Shown here piece by piece: positions 1-12,199 of a stretch of 64,000 nt of DNA (positions are counted from its first letter, which is position 1; each line of letters starts with the position of its first letter). The DNA comes from Thuidium tamariscinum (Eukaryota; Streptophyta; Bryopsida; Hypnales; Thuidiaceae), in contig OX344757.2 of NCBI GenBank assembly GCA_947034885.2, positions 496,001 to 560,000 on the forward strand, read 5' to 3'. The position numbers and the translations under genes were made by a program. Below the pieces are notes generated by a model. That model did no database searches, was not told the origin of the DNA, and worked only from the letters and a program-made list of their open reading frames with translations.

Positions 1-1100
1 TTGGTTTAACAATTAAAAGTAGGAATGGAAAAGAAGTGGATGGATTGAATTCATTAAAAAAATTTTGAATGGAAAGAAAGATTATATGTTGCCTAAACTT
101 GGTTCAACATCTAATTGTGAGTATAAAATGAATGGAACTAAAGTAGAGGCATTTTATTCATTCAAATTTATTTCTGTGTATAATAGAAATCAATGTTATT
201 TCATGTTCTAGATAACTATATAATTAGTTGTGTAAATAGGTTAAATGGAAAATATTAGATTTATTTAAATTTTGTCTTCTTTATTGCAATTGTGAGAAAG
301 GTTGTGTTTTGTTCAAGATAGGTTCAACTTTTAATTGAATTCTATTGAGAAGAAAGAAATGAAGTATTGAATTTTATTTTAGAGTGTCTAAGACTTTCCT
401 TTGAAAATTTGAAAAAGAAATAATATCCACTTTGACCCACAAGGATTGAGATAATAAAATTGTTTGATTAATCCTTTATTCAATCATTAAAAAATTAAAT
501 TCTAAATTTCCTTCAACAATATAAATGCTACATGGAAAGAAAAATGGGGAGAGAGTGCCCTTGGTCCCCATTGTATCATTTTTTAAGACATTCATCCAAA
601 ATAAAATTCCTCAAGAAGTAAAAATTATTTCAAGATTTTAAGAAATACAACAAAGTCACCTCCTCCTCTCTTCCAAATCCCTCCTTCATGCATTCAATAA
701 CTAAATGAACAATCCCTAGGGGAACATAATTGTACACCGCCGTAAAATAAATGAAAAACAAGGGTCTCCACTATTGTTAATTCATTCTTCACACTTTCTA
801 AAGTAAAATAAAGAAATGGTAAGGGGAAAAAAACCATTCATCCAAATTACTTAAAAAAGCAATGGAAAAAGATGCGCCCTTCACTAAATCCCTTCTTTAG
901 ATTTTACACAATAAATAATTAAGTAAAACTACTATAAGAGAAAGTAAAAAAATAACCTACATATCCAAGCTTTGGTATAAATAAATAGAAAGGGCTACGT
1001 CACCCTCTAATAACCCCATCCAAAGCCTTCAACAATCAAATTGAGGAAGAAAAATACAAACAAAAGAACTATTTTATCCTCCAAGCTCCCAAAGATTCAA
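1..1100. other. AT-rich stretch without recognisable genes
   Basis: AT-rich sequence with many short homopolymer runs. No ORF, RNA gene or clear repeat structure is supported on either strand. Confidence 0.5.
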
Positions 1101-1720
1101 TTCAAGAATGAAGAATCCAAGGTCTTGTGAGAAAGAAGATTTGAGGAGTTAGGCCACAAGAGAGAGAAATGCACTTAGCTCTCAAAGGCCTCCACCCTTG
1201 TGCAAGTTGTAGTTGGTAGGTGGAGTTCTTAATGTGCCCATTTGACCTCCATGTACTTGGAGATCTAATCAACCGTGCACAAATGAGCTGCCAGTAATTA
1301 AATGTGACCTTTTGGGGGGGCAGGTTTAGTGAAGAGGAGGATTCCCAAGGCCAAGGCCATTTGAAACACCCACGCACTTTGTTGTCCCATTCTCTGTGAA
1401 GTTCAACCACGGTTCCCATTCCTTGGTCTGCTTCCCTTGACTTGCCATTGAATGTATTCACAGATAATTTGAAATGCCTTCCCTTTCTCTGTGCTGAATT
1501 TAAGAAGATAGAAGATCTAACGGATAAAGTATCAGTAACATCAGTTAGCGCTAATCTACTGCTTGAATTGATTTTGACATCACCTCAAGAGCAAACTAAG
1601 GCAATCTGCCACCCAAGTAGACTCACAAGGAGCTCAAAATGAATTGAAGTCCAAGAGATAGAGGCCAAGGTGACAAATGTAGGGAATGTAGGGTTCAGGG
1701 TTTTCTTTATATACTTGGAG
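1101..1720. other. Unassigned region with short overlapping open frames
   Basis: A minus-strand open frame (1461-1102) and a short plus-strand frame (1442-1642) overlap at their ends. The plus frame starts at TTG, not ATG. Neither shows a domain or motif I recognise. Base composition here is more balanced than in the flanks, so this could be a decayed exon. I assign no function. Confidence 0.2.
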
Positions 1721-1729
1721 AAGGTAGGG

Positions 1730-2640
1730 GCGCGGACTTCACCGTTGTCCTTGTCAACAGGGCGCGGACGTCTTCAGTCCCAAAGTCTATGGTGCGAGTC
1801 TGAGAATTTGTGAGTTTTGACACCTAAAATGCACACTTGAATCCCTAGCGTGAAAGCAGGGACGGGAAGTTAGGGCACGGACTTCAGGGCGGGGACGGGA
1901 AAAGAAGGCGTGGACTTCATGGCGGGGATGGGAAGTCAGGGTGCGGACTTGAGGGCAGAGTATTTGTGAACTTTGACAACGTTCAAAATGCACACCTGAA
2001 TCCCTAGCGTCAGGGTGGGGACGGGTAGTCAGGGCGTGGACTTCAGGGCAGAGAATTTGTGAACTTTGACAACGTTCAAAATGCACATCTGAATCCTTGG
2101 CGTCAAGGCGGGGACGGGAGGTCAGGGCAGGGACTTCAAGGCGGGGACGGGAAGTCAGGGCGCGGACTTTACAAAGTGGACCAAAAGGCCAAGAAGTGGT
2201 TGAAGTGCATGGCCTTCTTAATTTTCTTAAACATGGTATCCCACTTTTTTCCTCTTTTCCGCTCTTGGAAGATGGTATCCCTTCTTTTCATGGGAAGAGG
2301 GAACCATTAATTGCAGCGATGACCTTCTTTTACATTCCTCATATGTCTCGAAAAACACGACCACTTTGTTCCATTAATGCTTGTGTTGAATGGAGGGAGA
2401 GGGTGCGGATGCAGGAGGCGGTCGCATGGTTTGGCAATTGCCAAAGGTTGAGGAACTTCACAATGAAGGACTGAAGGGTGCGGACTTCATGTCAGGGCAC
2501 GGACTTGTAGGCGGGGACTGAGATGAGGGCGCGGATGCAAATCCAGGGCGGAGACGCTAGGGCGCAGACTCAAAGTCAGGGTGCGGACTTCAGGGCGCGG
2601 ACGTCCTCGTCCAGCACTTGAGGAGGGTATTTGCAGTGCA
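1730..2640. repeat. G-rich minisatellite block I (GGGCGCGGACTT-type units)
   Basis: Short units such as AGGGCGCGGACTTCAGGGC and GGCGGGGACGGGAAGTC recur dozens of times with a G-rich plus strand. Near 1957-2100 a longer ~112-bp unit, containing a GAACTTTGACAACGTTC segment and G-rich units, is repeated in tandem. A module near 2200-2350 (CTTGGAAGATGGTATCCCTT and following) is a diverged copy of modules in block II at 4680-4760 and 5237-5310. Open frames here (for example 2086-1787 minus) are translated repeats, not genes. Confidence 0.75.
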
Positions 2641-2860
2641 CTTGGGCATGAGATCTTTGAATTCATCTTTTTCTTAGAGCGGGAGAACCATTAATGTACC
2701 CAATTACAGCTTGTTCTAAATTCAGAGAAGACCATGAAAGCAAGATGCCACCATAAAGAGCTCAACGGACTAAGATTTGGAAGATATTTATGGAAGTGCA
2801 TGTCCCGTTTCTTGTGTTGCAAGATGTCATTCTTTAGTTCTCCTAACCATTCTACCACTT
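2641..2860. repeat. Module duplicated downstream of minisatellite block II
   Basis: The sequence around GACCATGAAAGCAAGATGCC and GGACTAAGATTTGGAAGA matches 5450-5640 in the same order. Blocks 1.7-2.9 kb and 4.4-5.7 kb are therefore two copies of one larger unit (G-rich minisatellite plus this tail). Confidence 0.65.
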
Positions 2861-3389
2861 TGAAGCAAGAAATATTTTATTTCCAAAAAAAATAATACAA
2901 ATTCTTTGATTTAGGAATGTTTAGGAAATACTTAATAAATGTATAGGACATACTTAAACCATATCATTTATACAAAACCTTTGGCCTTGTTGTTTAATAA
3001 ATGCAATGTTTTTTTTTTATGTTGTTTTCTTTTAAAAAAAGAAGATGCCAAAATAAAGAGATCAACAAAAAAAGATTGCAAAAGAACTTCTTGGAAGACC
3101 ATGTCCCCTTATTTGATTTGGAAGATGTCATTGTTTACTTTGTATATCACTTGAGAACAACTTTGAAGGAAAATATATGTACTGATGAAAACAAACAAGT
3201 CAAAATATTTTGTTGTTCATTTTCAACATTACCTCAAGCAAATTATTTTTTTGCGTAAAGGTTACGTTTCATAAATTATGCTCAATTTTGCTGAATGTTT
3301 AAAGTATTATTGTTTGGCTGAAAGGGATTATTTATGAAATGAAAGTTGTTATTCAATTCTTATAGACTGATGTTCGCCACATTCAATTC

Positions 3390-4340
3390 TTTAAACAATT
3401 GCTACAGGGGATCAATTCTAGTTTACAATTTACTAAATCTCACATTCTTTTGGATTTACGTGAACAAATTCATTTTTGGTTTATATTTCGTACAAGGGAT
3501 TTTTTCTAATGAATTACTATTGTTTTGTTTGTTTTCTATTTTTTGTTTTTATAACAAATGGAAAACCATTGCATTAAAAGAATACTATTTTGTTTTATTT
3601 CAATCACATGGAAGGGATCCATTTCTATAAAAATAACTACAAGGGATTCTTTTTGAACGAGAACTTAGATCTTCCATTCTTTTGGATTCACGTGAAGGGA
3701 GTTGTTTTTGTGGATGCTTGTTACAAATAATTTGTGTAGCCTAAGCTATGAGTATCATATTCTTGAATTCACTATTCCTATAAAGGGATTCATTTTTGAC
3801 CATTCTAACTACAAGGGATTCTTTTTGAACAAAAACTTAGATCTTCCATTCTTTTGGATTCACGTGAACAGAATTGTTTTTGTGGATGCTTGCTACAAAA
3901 AAAAATTTAAAAACTTCCAAGTTTTGTTTCTTAGATTCACGTAGAAGGGAGTCATTTCTAAATAAAAGGTACAAGAAATCATTCTTTTGAATGAGAACTT
4001 TACATTATTTTGGATTCACATGAAAAGATCCACTTTCTTGAATAATTGATAGAATGCATTCTTAAAATGAACAAATGAGTTTCATTTGTTCAAATCCATT
4101 ATTCATAAGCAAGGATTCTTTTTTTTGCATAATAACTACAAGGAATATTTTGGAGAAATGAAAAATTACAAGTTATTTTTTGTTCTTAATGTGAAAGGAT
4201 CCATTTTTATAAATACTTGTTACAATGGATTCTTCCTTAATGAAACGTACAACTTAAATTAAAGTAGAAAGGTTGTGAATGGAATCCACAATTAGAAATA
4301 ATTGCTACAACAAAATCTTTTTCACATGAATTTACAAGAT
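3390..4340. repeat. Diverged AT-rich tandem repeat
   Basis: The phrases ACAAGGGATTCTTTTTGAAC, CTTCCATTCTTTTGGATTCA and TTTGTGGATGCTTG recur in order from about 3400 to 4330. The clearest two copies lie at about 3638-3730 and 3810-3900. Earlier and later copies are more diverged. No gene is seen. Confidence 0.6.
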
Positions 4341-4458
4341 ATATTTTTCAGATGCATGACACGGGTCCTTTTCCGAAGGTTTAGAGTACATCGATTTGTT
4401 TTTTTAATTCAACCCTAAACTCATCTGAAAGAAAGTCAAACAATCCAAACTCAAACTC

Positions 4459-4495
4459 TAAACCCTAATACTCCAAACCCTAAACCCTACACTCC
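4459..4495. repeat. Interstitial telomere-like CCCTAAA motifs
   Basis: Four imperfect CCCTAA/CCCTAAA units in a row match the plant-type TTTAGGG telomere repeat read on the minus strand. The run is too short to be a telomere and is a common plant interstitial motif. Confidence 0.6.
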
Positions 4496-4499
4496 TAAA

Positions 4500-5450
4500 A
4501 CCTTTGAACCCAAGAAGCCAAGGAGTTGGAGGCTTGAACTTCACTGCGTTGGTGCTATTCAGGGCGTGGACTCCAGCACAGGGCACGAACTCCAGGGCAC
4601 GTACCATTCTTCGTGCGCAAACGTGCATGCACTGAAAAGGAGGTTGACTTCCCGCATAGGATCCCTCCTTGCTCCTATTTATTGCTCTTGGAAGATGGTG
4701 TCCCTCCTTTTCATGGAAACCGGGAACCATTAAATTCAGTCATGCCTTCTTTTAGATTCCTTATAGTGATGGAGAGACAAGAGAGCTTTCTCTCACCAAT
4801 ATTTTCGTTACATCGGCTATGTTAGGGTGCGGACGTAGGGCGCGGACTTGAAGGCGGACAATTCACAGAGGTTGGGGAACTTGTGAGTGTGCATGTGAAT
4901 CACACATGGCGCAGACTTGAAGTGAAAGCGTGGACTTGAGGTCAGGGTGCGAACTCCAGGGTGCCGACTTGAAGTCAAGGCGTAGACGCCAGGACATACA
5001 ACACAAAAGGGAGGACTTTGAAATGCGCTTGGGCATGAGAACCAGAGAAGCCAAGGAGTTGGAAGCTTGAACGTCACTATGTTGGCGCTACTCAGGGCGT
5101 GGACATCAAGTAAGGGCGCAGACTCTAGGGCGCGGACTCTAGGGCACGTACCATTCTTGGTGCGCAAACGTGCATGCATTGAAAAGGAGGTTGACCTCCC
5201 GCATGGCTGCATGGGATCCCTCCTTGCTCCTATTTATTGCTCTTGGAAGATGGTGTCCCTCCTTTTCATAGAAACCGGGAACCATTAAATTCAGTCATGC
5301 CTTCTTTTAGATTCCTTGTAGTGATGGAGAGACAAGAGAGCTTTCTCTCACCAATGTTTTCGTTAAATTGGCTATGTCAGGGCACGGACTTGAAGTCAGG
5401 GCGCGGACGTGGTCGTACAACACTGGAGGGAGGACTTTGAAATGCACTTG
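4500..5450. repeat. G-rich minisatellite block II with ~540-bp tandem duplication
   Basis: The stretch from GAAGCCAAGGAGTTGG through the CTTGGAAGATGGTGTCCCTC module to the following G-rich units occurs at about 4514-4860 and again at about 5047-5400. The offset grows from 533 to 556 bp because of small indels. Between them lie more GGGCGCGGAC-type units. The long open frames here are repeat translations. Confidence 0.7.
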
Positions 5451-5639
5451 GGCATGAGATCCTTCAATCCTTCCTTTTCTTGGAGCGGGGGAACCTTTAC
5501 TTTTAGGAAGAACAACTTGTTCTACATTCCGACAAGACCATGAAAGCAAGATGCCAAATAAAAGAGCTCAATGGACTAAGATTTGGAAGAAACTTTGTGG
5601 AAGAGTATGTTTCCTTTGTTGTGGTGGAACATGTCGTTC

Positions 5640-5880
5640 CTTACGTCTTCTAGTACTCCAAACTACTTTGAACCTTATATGTGTCCCAAAAAAGAAACTA
5701 GTACTTTAACCTAAACAAAATTTTATGATTTAAAAAAAGAAGTCTAAATTCTTCTATTTAGGAAATGTTCCGGATATTTTGAGGAAATATTTAGGGAATA
5801 TAGAGGAAATGTAGTGTACTAGATACAAGGGTAAAACTTAATTTGTTTAAAATGAAAGAAATAATAGAGATTTAAAAAAA
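5640..5880. other. AT-rich spacer, nothing recognised
   Basis: AT-rich sequence between the minisatellite module and the next decayed satellite. No coding or structural feature is supported. Confidence 0.4.
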
Positions 5881-7120
5881 TAAATTCTAGACCTCCAGTA
5901 CGCCACTTCAATTTTTCATCTCATCATCCCCTTTCCAATTTTTTTGCATCAAAAGCAAAACTATCTTATCCGAAGTCAATGCCATCTTTTTATTTCTTAA
6001 TTCAGTTCCTTTTCCGTTTTTCTTGCTTAATTAATTAGCAGAATTTTTATATTTTTTGCCTCCAATGCAAAAATTCTTTTATGCCAAGTCATTGTCATTC
6101 CTTTTTTGTTGAATTATTTAGTCTCCTTGTTTTTTGGCTTCATTCCTTTTTTATTGAATCATTTTTTTTGGACTTCATTCCTAAAACTCTTGCATTCAAA
6201 TTGAATGCCAATTTTTTTTTACGTCATTCTTTTTCCTATTTATTTCCCATTAATTAGCAAAGCTCTCATTCCCCAACTCTATGCCATCCTTTTTTTGTTG
6301 CATCATTCTATCTTTTTTTGCCACCATTTCCTTTTTAGATTTTCATTTTTATTGGTCTTCATTAATTTCTTTTATCCTAATTAGCAATACCAATATTTAT
6401 TAGTTGAATCATTCCATTGCCTTTCCTAAATTTATTTGGCTTCATTGCTTACCAAAGCTCTTTCATCCAATGTCAATGGGATTCTTTTTTTTGTACCACC
6501 AACTGACCAACCCCTTTACTATTTTTTACTATGTTTTTTACTTTATTCTTTAGCAAAACTTGTCCATGTAACTCAATACCAATTGTTTTTGGCCCTCATT
6601 CTCGTTCCTTTTTTTTAATCCTAAACCGAAATCTTTTCCGTCTTAACAAATTGTCATTTTTTTCCCATCAATCCCTTTCCTATTTTTTTTATTCATTAGA
6701 AAAACTCTTCCATCCCAACTCAATAATAAATGTTTTGTATGGTAAGAAATTGAAGTCTTTCCATTGGCTTTCCATTTCTTGTTTATTAAAATAGGTAATC
6801 AAACACAATGTTTGTTTCATATCTCTTTCACATTTGTTTGCTTTTATTAAGAACATCTAAAATGCACTTTTACTCCAACTAAATGATGTTTTTTTTCCTT
6901 CCCTAATTTTTTTCATAGATTGGAAATGAATCCCACTCCAATTCAATGACTTTTCATTTCATTCCGTACATGTTTTTATGATTGAATCCTATTCCAACTC
7001 AATGACATTTTACTTCATCAATTTCAAGTCAATCAATTTTATTTTTTCGCCACTAAATTTTTTTATATTTGGTAACCATTTTTTATTAAATATGTACCTA
7101 TTTCCATGCCAACTGAATTA
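5880..7120. repeat. Decayed pyrimidine-rich satellite
   Basis: Loose copies of TTCATTCCTTTTTCCTATTT followed by AAAACTCTT and CAACTCAATGCCATT recur at irregular 75-110-bp spacing. The short membrane-like ORFs in this T-rich block (for example 6436-6618 plus) come from repeat composition. Confidence 0.5.
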
Positions 7121-7129
7121 TCAAAAAAT

Positions 7130-7345
7130 GAAAGGGAAGGGAATGATCAACCAAAAATAAATGGCCTTCGGTTAGAATGGAACAATTTTGGTAATCACAT
7201 GAAATAAAATAGGGAAAAGAAATCATTCTACCCTAGACAAATGGCATTGAATTAAAATGGAAGAGTTTTGGTAATGATGCGAAAAAAATAGGAAAGGGAA
7301 TGATTCCGCCAATAAAAATAATCGTAGTAACTTGGAATGGAAGTG
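7130..7345. repeat. Inverted copies of the 5.9-7.1 kb satellite
   Basis: Units such as AATGGCATTGAATTAAAATG followed by GAAGAGTTTTGGTAATGATG and AGGAAAGGGAATGATT are reverse complements of the upstream satellite unit. The array therefore changes orientation near 7120. Confidence 0.55.
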
Positions 7346-7379
7346 TGCTTCAAAAGTCAATGTCCAAAAGGGGAGGTAA

Positions 7380-7482
7380 AGTGACCCAAGCTTTTGAAAA
7401 GCGTACCAATTTATTTTAGGGTGGCCAATTATTTTTAAGGAGTAATATGATCTAACATTAAAAGAAATAAGGGATGGTGGAG
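7380..7482. repeat. ~78-bp minisatellite, left part (interrupted by a solo LTR)
   Basis: The motif ATATGATCTAACATTAAAAG followed by GGATGGTGGAG matches the repeat that resumes at 11849. The LTR at 7483-11848 is inserted inside the array. The left target-site copy is TGGAG (7478-7482). Confidence 0.6.
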
Positions 7483-10315
7483 TGTGAGCACTCCTAACTC
7501 CACCCTAAAGCTAAGAGTTTATCACATGGGTCTTGTGTCTAATTGAGACTTCTTTCTAATTGGATATTAAAAGAAAGCCTTCCAAGCAATGAACTCTTTT
7601 AGTCACATTTTTGAGTGTTTATAATCTAATATTATGGTCAAAGTTCAACTAATCTACGTTTTTGAGTGTTTATAATCTTATGTTATGGTCAAAGTTCAAC
7701 TAATCTACGTTTTTGAGTGTTTATAATCTTATATTATGGTCAAAGTTCAACTAATCTACTCTATCCTATTCTATTTTATTGGTTGAAATTGTATCTAGTT
7801 CTAGTTCCAAGCATTCGGTAAAAAGAAACTTAACAATAAAACAACGAGAATGAAAATCAAGTGGGAGTGGTTTACCTCCTCTGCGTAAATCTCTATAGTC
7901 TCGTCATTGAACATCATCATGTGTAAATACTCCCCCACAACCTTGCCATCGAAATCATCCCGACTCTCCATCTAATCCATAGTAATTCTCACGTTGTTAG
8001 TCAATTAAAACTACCATGGTTAAAAGGAAACTAAAGGTTATGTAGTGCTAATTCAATTGTGTAATTCTTTTAATTCCGAAATCTCTGATAATTAGAAAAT
8101 ACTGCAATTCAAATTAGTTTACCTATTTTGTTAATGCTTTATTCTAAAGAAATCAACGGAAATTCTAATAGTTAGCTATTTGTTGTTTTTAGTTTTTATT
8201 TTAGTTTTAAATTGATATTATAAAATTCCAACGAATTCAAATTGAATTAAATTAATTTGGATGGGGAATTATCTTCAAATCTTTTCAAATCCAATTAATT
8301 TTTGAAATTATTTTAAATCCTTAAAGAAATTAGTTGTCAATTTGTCCCTTTCCCTTTGTCTTATTGGAATATTTTAAATCGAAAACTATCATCAAATCTC
8401 TTCAAATCTAATTAATTTTGATTTTACGTTAATTTGTAGAGAAATTGTTTGTCAATTTGTTTGTTTCTCTTTTTGCTTATTAGGCCTAATAAAACAAAAC
8501 CAACAAAATCCAAACCTTCTAAGAATCTAATTAATGACTAACTACCAAAGAATGTAGAACATTCCTAAAGAACGAGAATAATTTCAATAATAATATTCTA
8601 AAGAAATTGATATTTTATTTCCAAGGGTCAACCCCCGAAGAATAAGAATCAAGTTCAATAGTGTTATTCCTCAACAATGAATTTTTTAATGGAATTTGCT
8701 TCAATTGTTAGGATTCCTTCACCTTAGTCTTCCTAATCCCACCTTTTTCCTATTTCATTTTAGTTTCGGAGTGTTTTGCAACAACTTTGAGGAGGAGATA
8801 TGGCTATGGCGGAAGAATGTGAGTGAAGCTTAGTGAAGAATTTGTGAAATCTCAAAAATTAGATTTGTGTGAAAATCAACGAAAATTGGTGGGGTTGTGG
8901 CTCCAACTGCTAACCTAATGATTTTCTAAGAAATCAAGTTTTTGTAATATCATATAACTTTGAGTTTTGCACTCACCGATTTGGCCTGGACTCCCTAGAC
9001 TCCCCAGCCGCCCCGACTCCCAGTCTCCCGCTCTCAGTCTCCAAGTCCTCGGACTCCCCAACTGGTGGCTCCGTACCTGGCCCCGTTGATCCGTACCCGG
9101 TCCTTGTTGGTCCGTTACCCAGCCCCCGTTGGTTTGCTTGGTCCACTAGAGCTTTGGTTCGCCCAGACTGGCTGGGTCCTTGGCTGGTCTAAGCTTTTAA
9201 GCCTTGATTTTGGAATTTCTCACACCTAATAACTGATCTTTATCAATCAATATTTTGGTGTTTTAGTTTCCTTTTCAAATTGATCTTCCCTTTGCAAATA
9301 ATCCTAGTGACGGATTAGGCTTTAAATCTTATGATCATGCATAAGTTTGGCCCAATGCTGCTCTAATGGGAAGTTCTTGAGGCTTAATTGAAGGTTGATA
9401 GCTTCAACATTTGAAGTGTTAATCGTTATTTCAAGGATTTTATTCGCAAAAGGAGGTACACATGACAGTGTTTGAACCGAACTTTCACTTTAAACCTTTG
9501 AAATTTCTTAGTATTTCAAGATTTTGCCACCAAAGGAGGTACACATGACAGTGTTTAAACCGAACTTTGGTACTCGATGCTTGAAATTTCCACGAGCAAT
9601 AGTTAACTAGTACTTGAAGCTTTTGCCTTGTGTACTTTAAAAGCAAATAAACCAAGTGAAGGGGCCCTAAGTGTGGGAGTTGGGAATAAAAAAAATAAAT
9701 GAATTAATGATGGGGAAGGACAATTGTACTTCCCCATTCATCAATCAAGGGAGGGCTAAGGGAATGGGGGGAAGTTGGAGTGAAATAAAAAAATGGAGAA
9801 TGAATGTGTTGGGGTAAAATAAAAAAAGAAATACAAATGGGGAAGGGTGAAAGGGTGAAAGGGTCTCCACTGCAAACCCTAAACCCTAGTTAGGGTCTTG
9901 TGAGGTGACACTTGGGTGATTCAATCAAGTGGTGGAAGGAATAAAAAAAATGGGGAAGTCAATGACTTCCCCATTCATTAAGGTTGGGTGAATGGGGTGA
10001 TTCAATGCTAAGTGAGGATGAATTTGGACTGAGGAGGAATCGGGACTGAAGGTGGAATCGTGGCGCATGGAGCCAGAGGAATCGGGACTGAAGGTGGAGT
10101 CGCGGCGCATGGAGCCAGAGGAATCGGGACTGAAGGTGGGTCGTGGCGCACCGAGCCAGAAGAATCGGGACTGAAGTGTATTGAGAAATTGAACTAGACT
10201 TGGCCAAAATTTGGTCCAAGTGGTGCTCCGACTACGCCGGTAGCACGGAAATGAAAATGGAATAACAATGTGTCAGTGCACAAAAGAAAGGGTCCTGGCA
10301 ACCTCGAGGGGGGCC

Positions 10316-10323
10316 CGTATATA
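10316..10323 (-). promoter_or_regulatory. LTR-1 TATA-like box (TATATACG)
   Basis: It reads TATATACGGGCC on the minus strand, aligned in position with TATATAAGGGCC in the sister LTR at 58931-58938. The last bases are degenerate, so this promoter may be weak. Confidence 0.5.
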
Positions 10324-10946
10324 CCCGTGGCCCGGCCCCTCTCGATAATCGCCAGTGAAAACATTTTGTTACTTTCTATCCTAAACTACCCTAATGTAAT
10401 TCCGCAATAATACTTATTTAATGGTGGACATTTCTAAAAACATCCCCATTTGGCTAATGAAATCTTAGCCAAATCAAATCCAAGATCTTAACCCAAAATA
10501 TTTTGGAATTAACCCTAATTTACGTAGATATTTTGCAAATTAACCAAAAGTCATTTCGAAATTGTCTTTCTTTAGCCAAAAGATGGATTTTTACGCAAGA
10601 AAGAGATCTTGACCAAATTCAATCTTTGATTTTCTAAGAGATATTTCCAAAATCACTTCTAATTAACCGCAATTAACATAAAAGTCAAACTAAGAGCTGA
10701 CCCTCTCTATCTTTTAGGGAACAACTCAAAACGGAAAACCGTCTGCGCCATTGTCTTCAGAAGACCCCAATCAGCTTGAGGAACCCCTTACCCCTCGCGG
10801 TAACTCCAATTAAAAGTCAAAAATCTAACTTCTAGGATTTGCGCATTTTGATGAATTTGTCAAGCCAAGGTTGTTAGGAATGTCCATGAGAGTAAAGAAT
10901 GACTCCGTATTTGTGACAATTGGACATCATTCGCTCCTGATACGCC

Positions 10947-11144
10947 GGTCAACCCGCCGCCAACTTGTAAATTCCAGTGAAATTCGATGTCGATGCCGGT
11001 TCTGGTAGTTGGGAATGTTGGAATGTCTTCAAACTTGACCGGGCGCTTATTAAGCACACAAAAACCTATCCTAATTTTTAGTGAGATTTTACCGCATTAT
11101 ACGTAATTTCTATGAGTTTACAAACATTTCTATATGCGGTTGAC
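10947..11144. promoter_or_regulatory. Inverted W-box-core pair in U3 of LTR-1
   Basis: GGTCAAC at 10947-10953 and GGTTGAC at 11138-11144, start-to-start distance 191 bp. The same pair at the same spacing is present in all five LTRs of this window. TTGAC is the core of the WRKY-type W-box; binding here is inference. Confidence 0.5.
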
Positions 11145-11848
11145 TTCCCATGGAGTCAACGTGGAATTTCGGAAAAATCCGAAATAAATTGGGTAGCATC
11201 TAGGGCGCTCCTAGATTCTCAGTGTAAGCCCCACGCGACCTTGCACTATTCTAATTTTAGTAATTTGAAATTACTTTGCCCAATTGGACAATTTAATTAC
11301 CGATGCCCGAGAATCTTGGACAATTGTTTGATTCTTGTTCGCTCCTGGCATGCTCCTACCCTTGGAATACCTCTCTGTAGTCTTCAATCTCCAATCCTCC
11401 ATCTTTTATCTTGTGAAGCTCGAATTCTCCAAGTCATTTGCAGTGATTTTACTTTTAAATCCAATTTGTTCCAAAATTGAATTTAAGCCCTGGAAACTCT
11501 TCTAGGCTCGTAGTAGATTCTTTTGGCTTAGTCAGCATGTCAGGTGCACCCTTAAAAAGCTGACTTTGCACAGACAGTCACTAGGACTGACTAACTCTCG
11601 ATTTCTTATTTCTCTCGGAATTACTAAATCTTCACATAAATTTACTTTGGAGACTTAGAATGATTCAAATTTCTAGGATTAGGAATTTTCCACCTTCTAA
11701 GTTGGTTCTCCACCATTTTGGCATAGACTGAAACCAAAACTCCTTCAATATTCTTTTTATGTCTTTTTCTTGAATAATTTAGCTAATTTTCGCTATTTAA
11801 TCGCGAAAAATGGACCCAGAGTCCTGAGTGCCATCTCGAGGGCTCACA

Positions 11849-12190
11849 TAGAGTGCTTTGGAATATAGAAATGGCTTAGGTGTTAGAGTGATATGATCTA
11901 ACACCCAAAAAATATATGGAATGGTGGAGTGATTTGGATATGGAAATGGTTTGGATGTTACAGTGATGTAATTTAACACCTCCTAAAAATATAAAATGGT
12001 GGAGTGATTTGGATATGGAAATGGTTTGGGTGTTAGAGTGATGTAATTTAACACCTAAAAAAAATGGAATGGTGAAGTAATTTGGATATGAAAATGGTTT
12101 GGGTATTAGACTAATTAGAGTGATATGATCTAATATTAAAAAAAATATAAAGTGTTGGAGTGACTAGGGAAGTGGGAATATGGAATATAA
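11849..12190. repeat. ~78-bp minisatellite, right part
   Basis: Four or so copies of GGTGGAGTGATTTGGATATG followed by GAAATGGTTTGGGTGTTAGA and GTGATGTAATTTAACACCT occur in tandem. It continues the array broken by LTR-1. Confidence 0.7.
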
Positions 12191-12199
12191 AATGGAAAT

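Larger units (their letters stand above)
7483..11848 (-). mobile_element. Solo LTR, 4366 bp (LTR-1)
   Basis: On the plus strand it starts TGTGAGCACTCCTAACTCCA and ends CGAGGGCTCACA, with the TG/CA rule met at both ends. Flanks TGGAG (7478-7482) and TAGAG (11849-11853) fit a 5-bp target duplication with one change. A copy of the same family lies at 56466-60501. No gag, protease, RT or integrase frame is present, so this is an LTR alone. A minus-strand TATA box at 10316-10323 suggests transcription leftwards. Internal tandem repeats are a 51-bp unit x3 (about 7606-7759), a segment around AAGGAGGTACACATGACAGT x2 (about 9450-9575) and a 42-bp unit x3.5 (about 10040-10180). Short frames inside (for example 10860-11057 minus) recur in the sister LTR and do not look like genes. 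Confidence 0.85.

Noticed and set aside
6436..6794. Hydrophobic frames as small membrane proteins
   Set aside because: They come from T-rich satellite sequence, which yields Phe/Leu runs in any frame.
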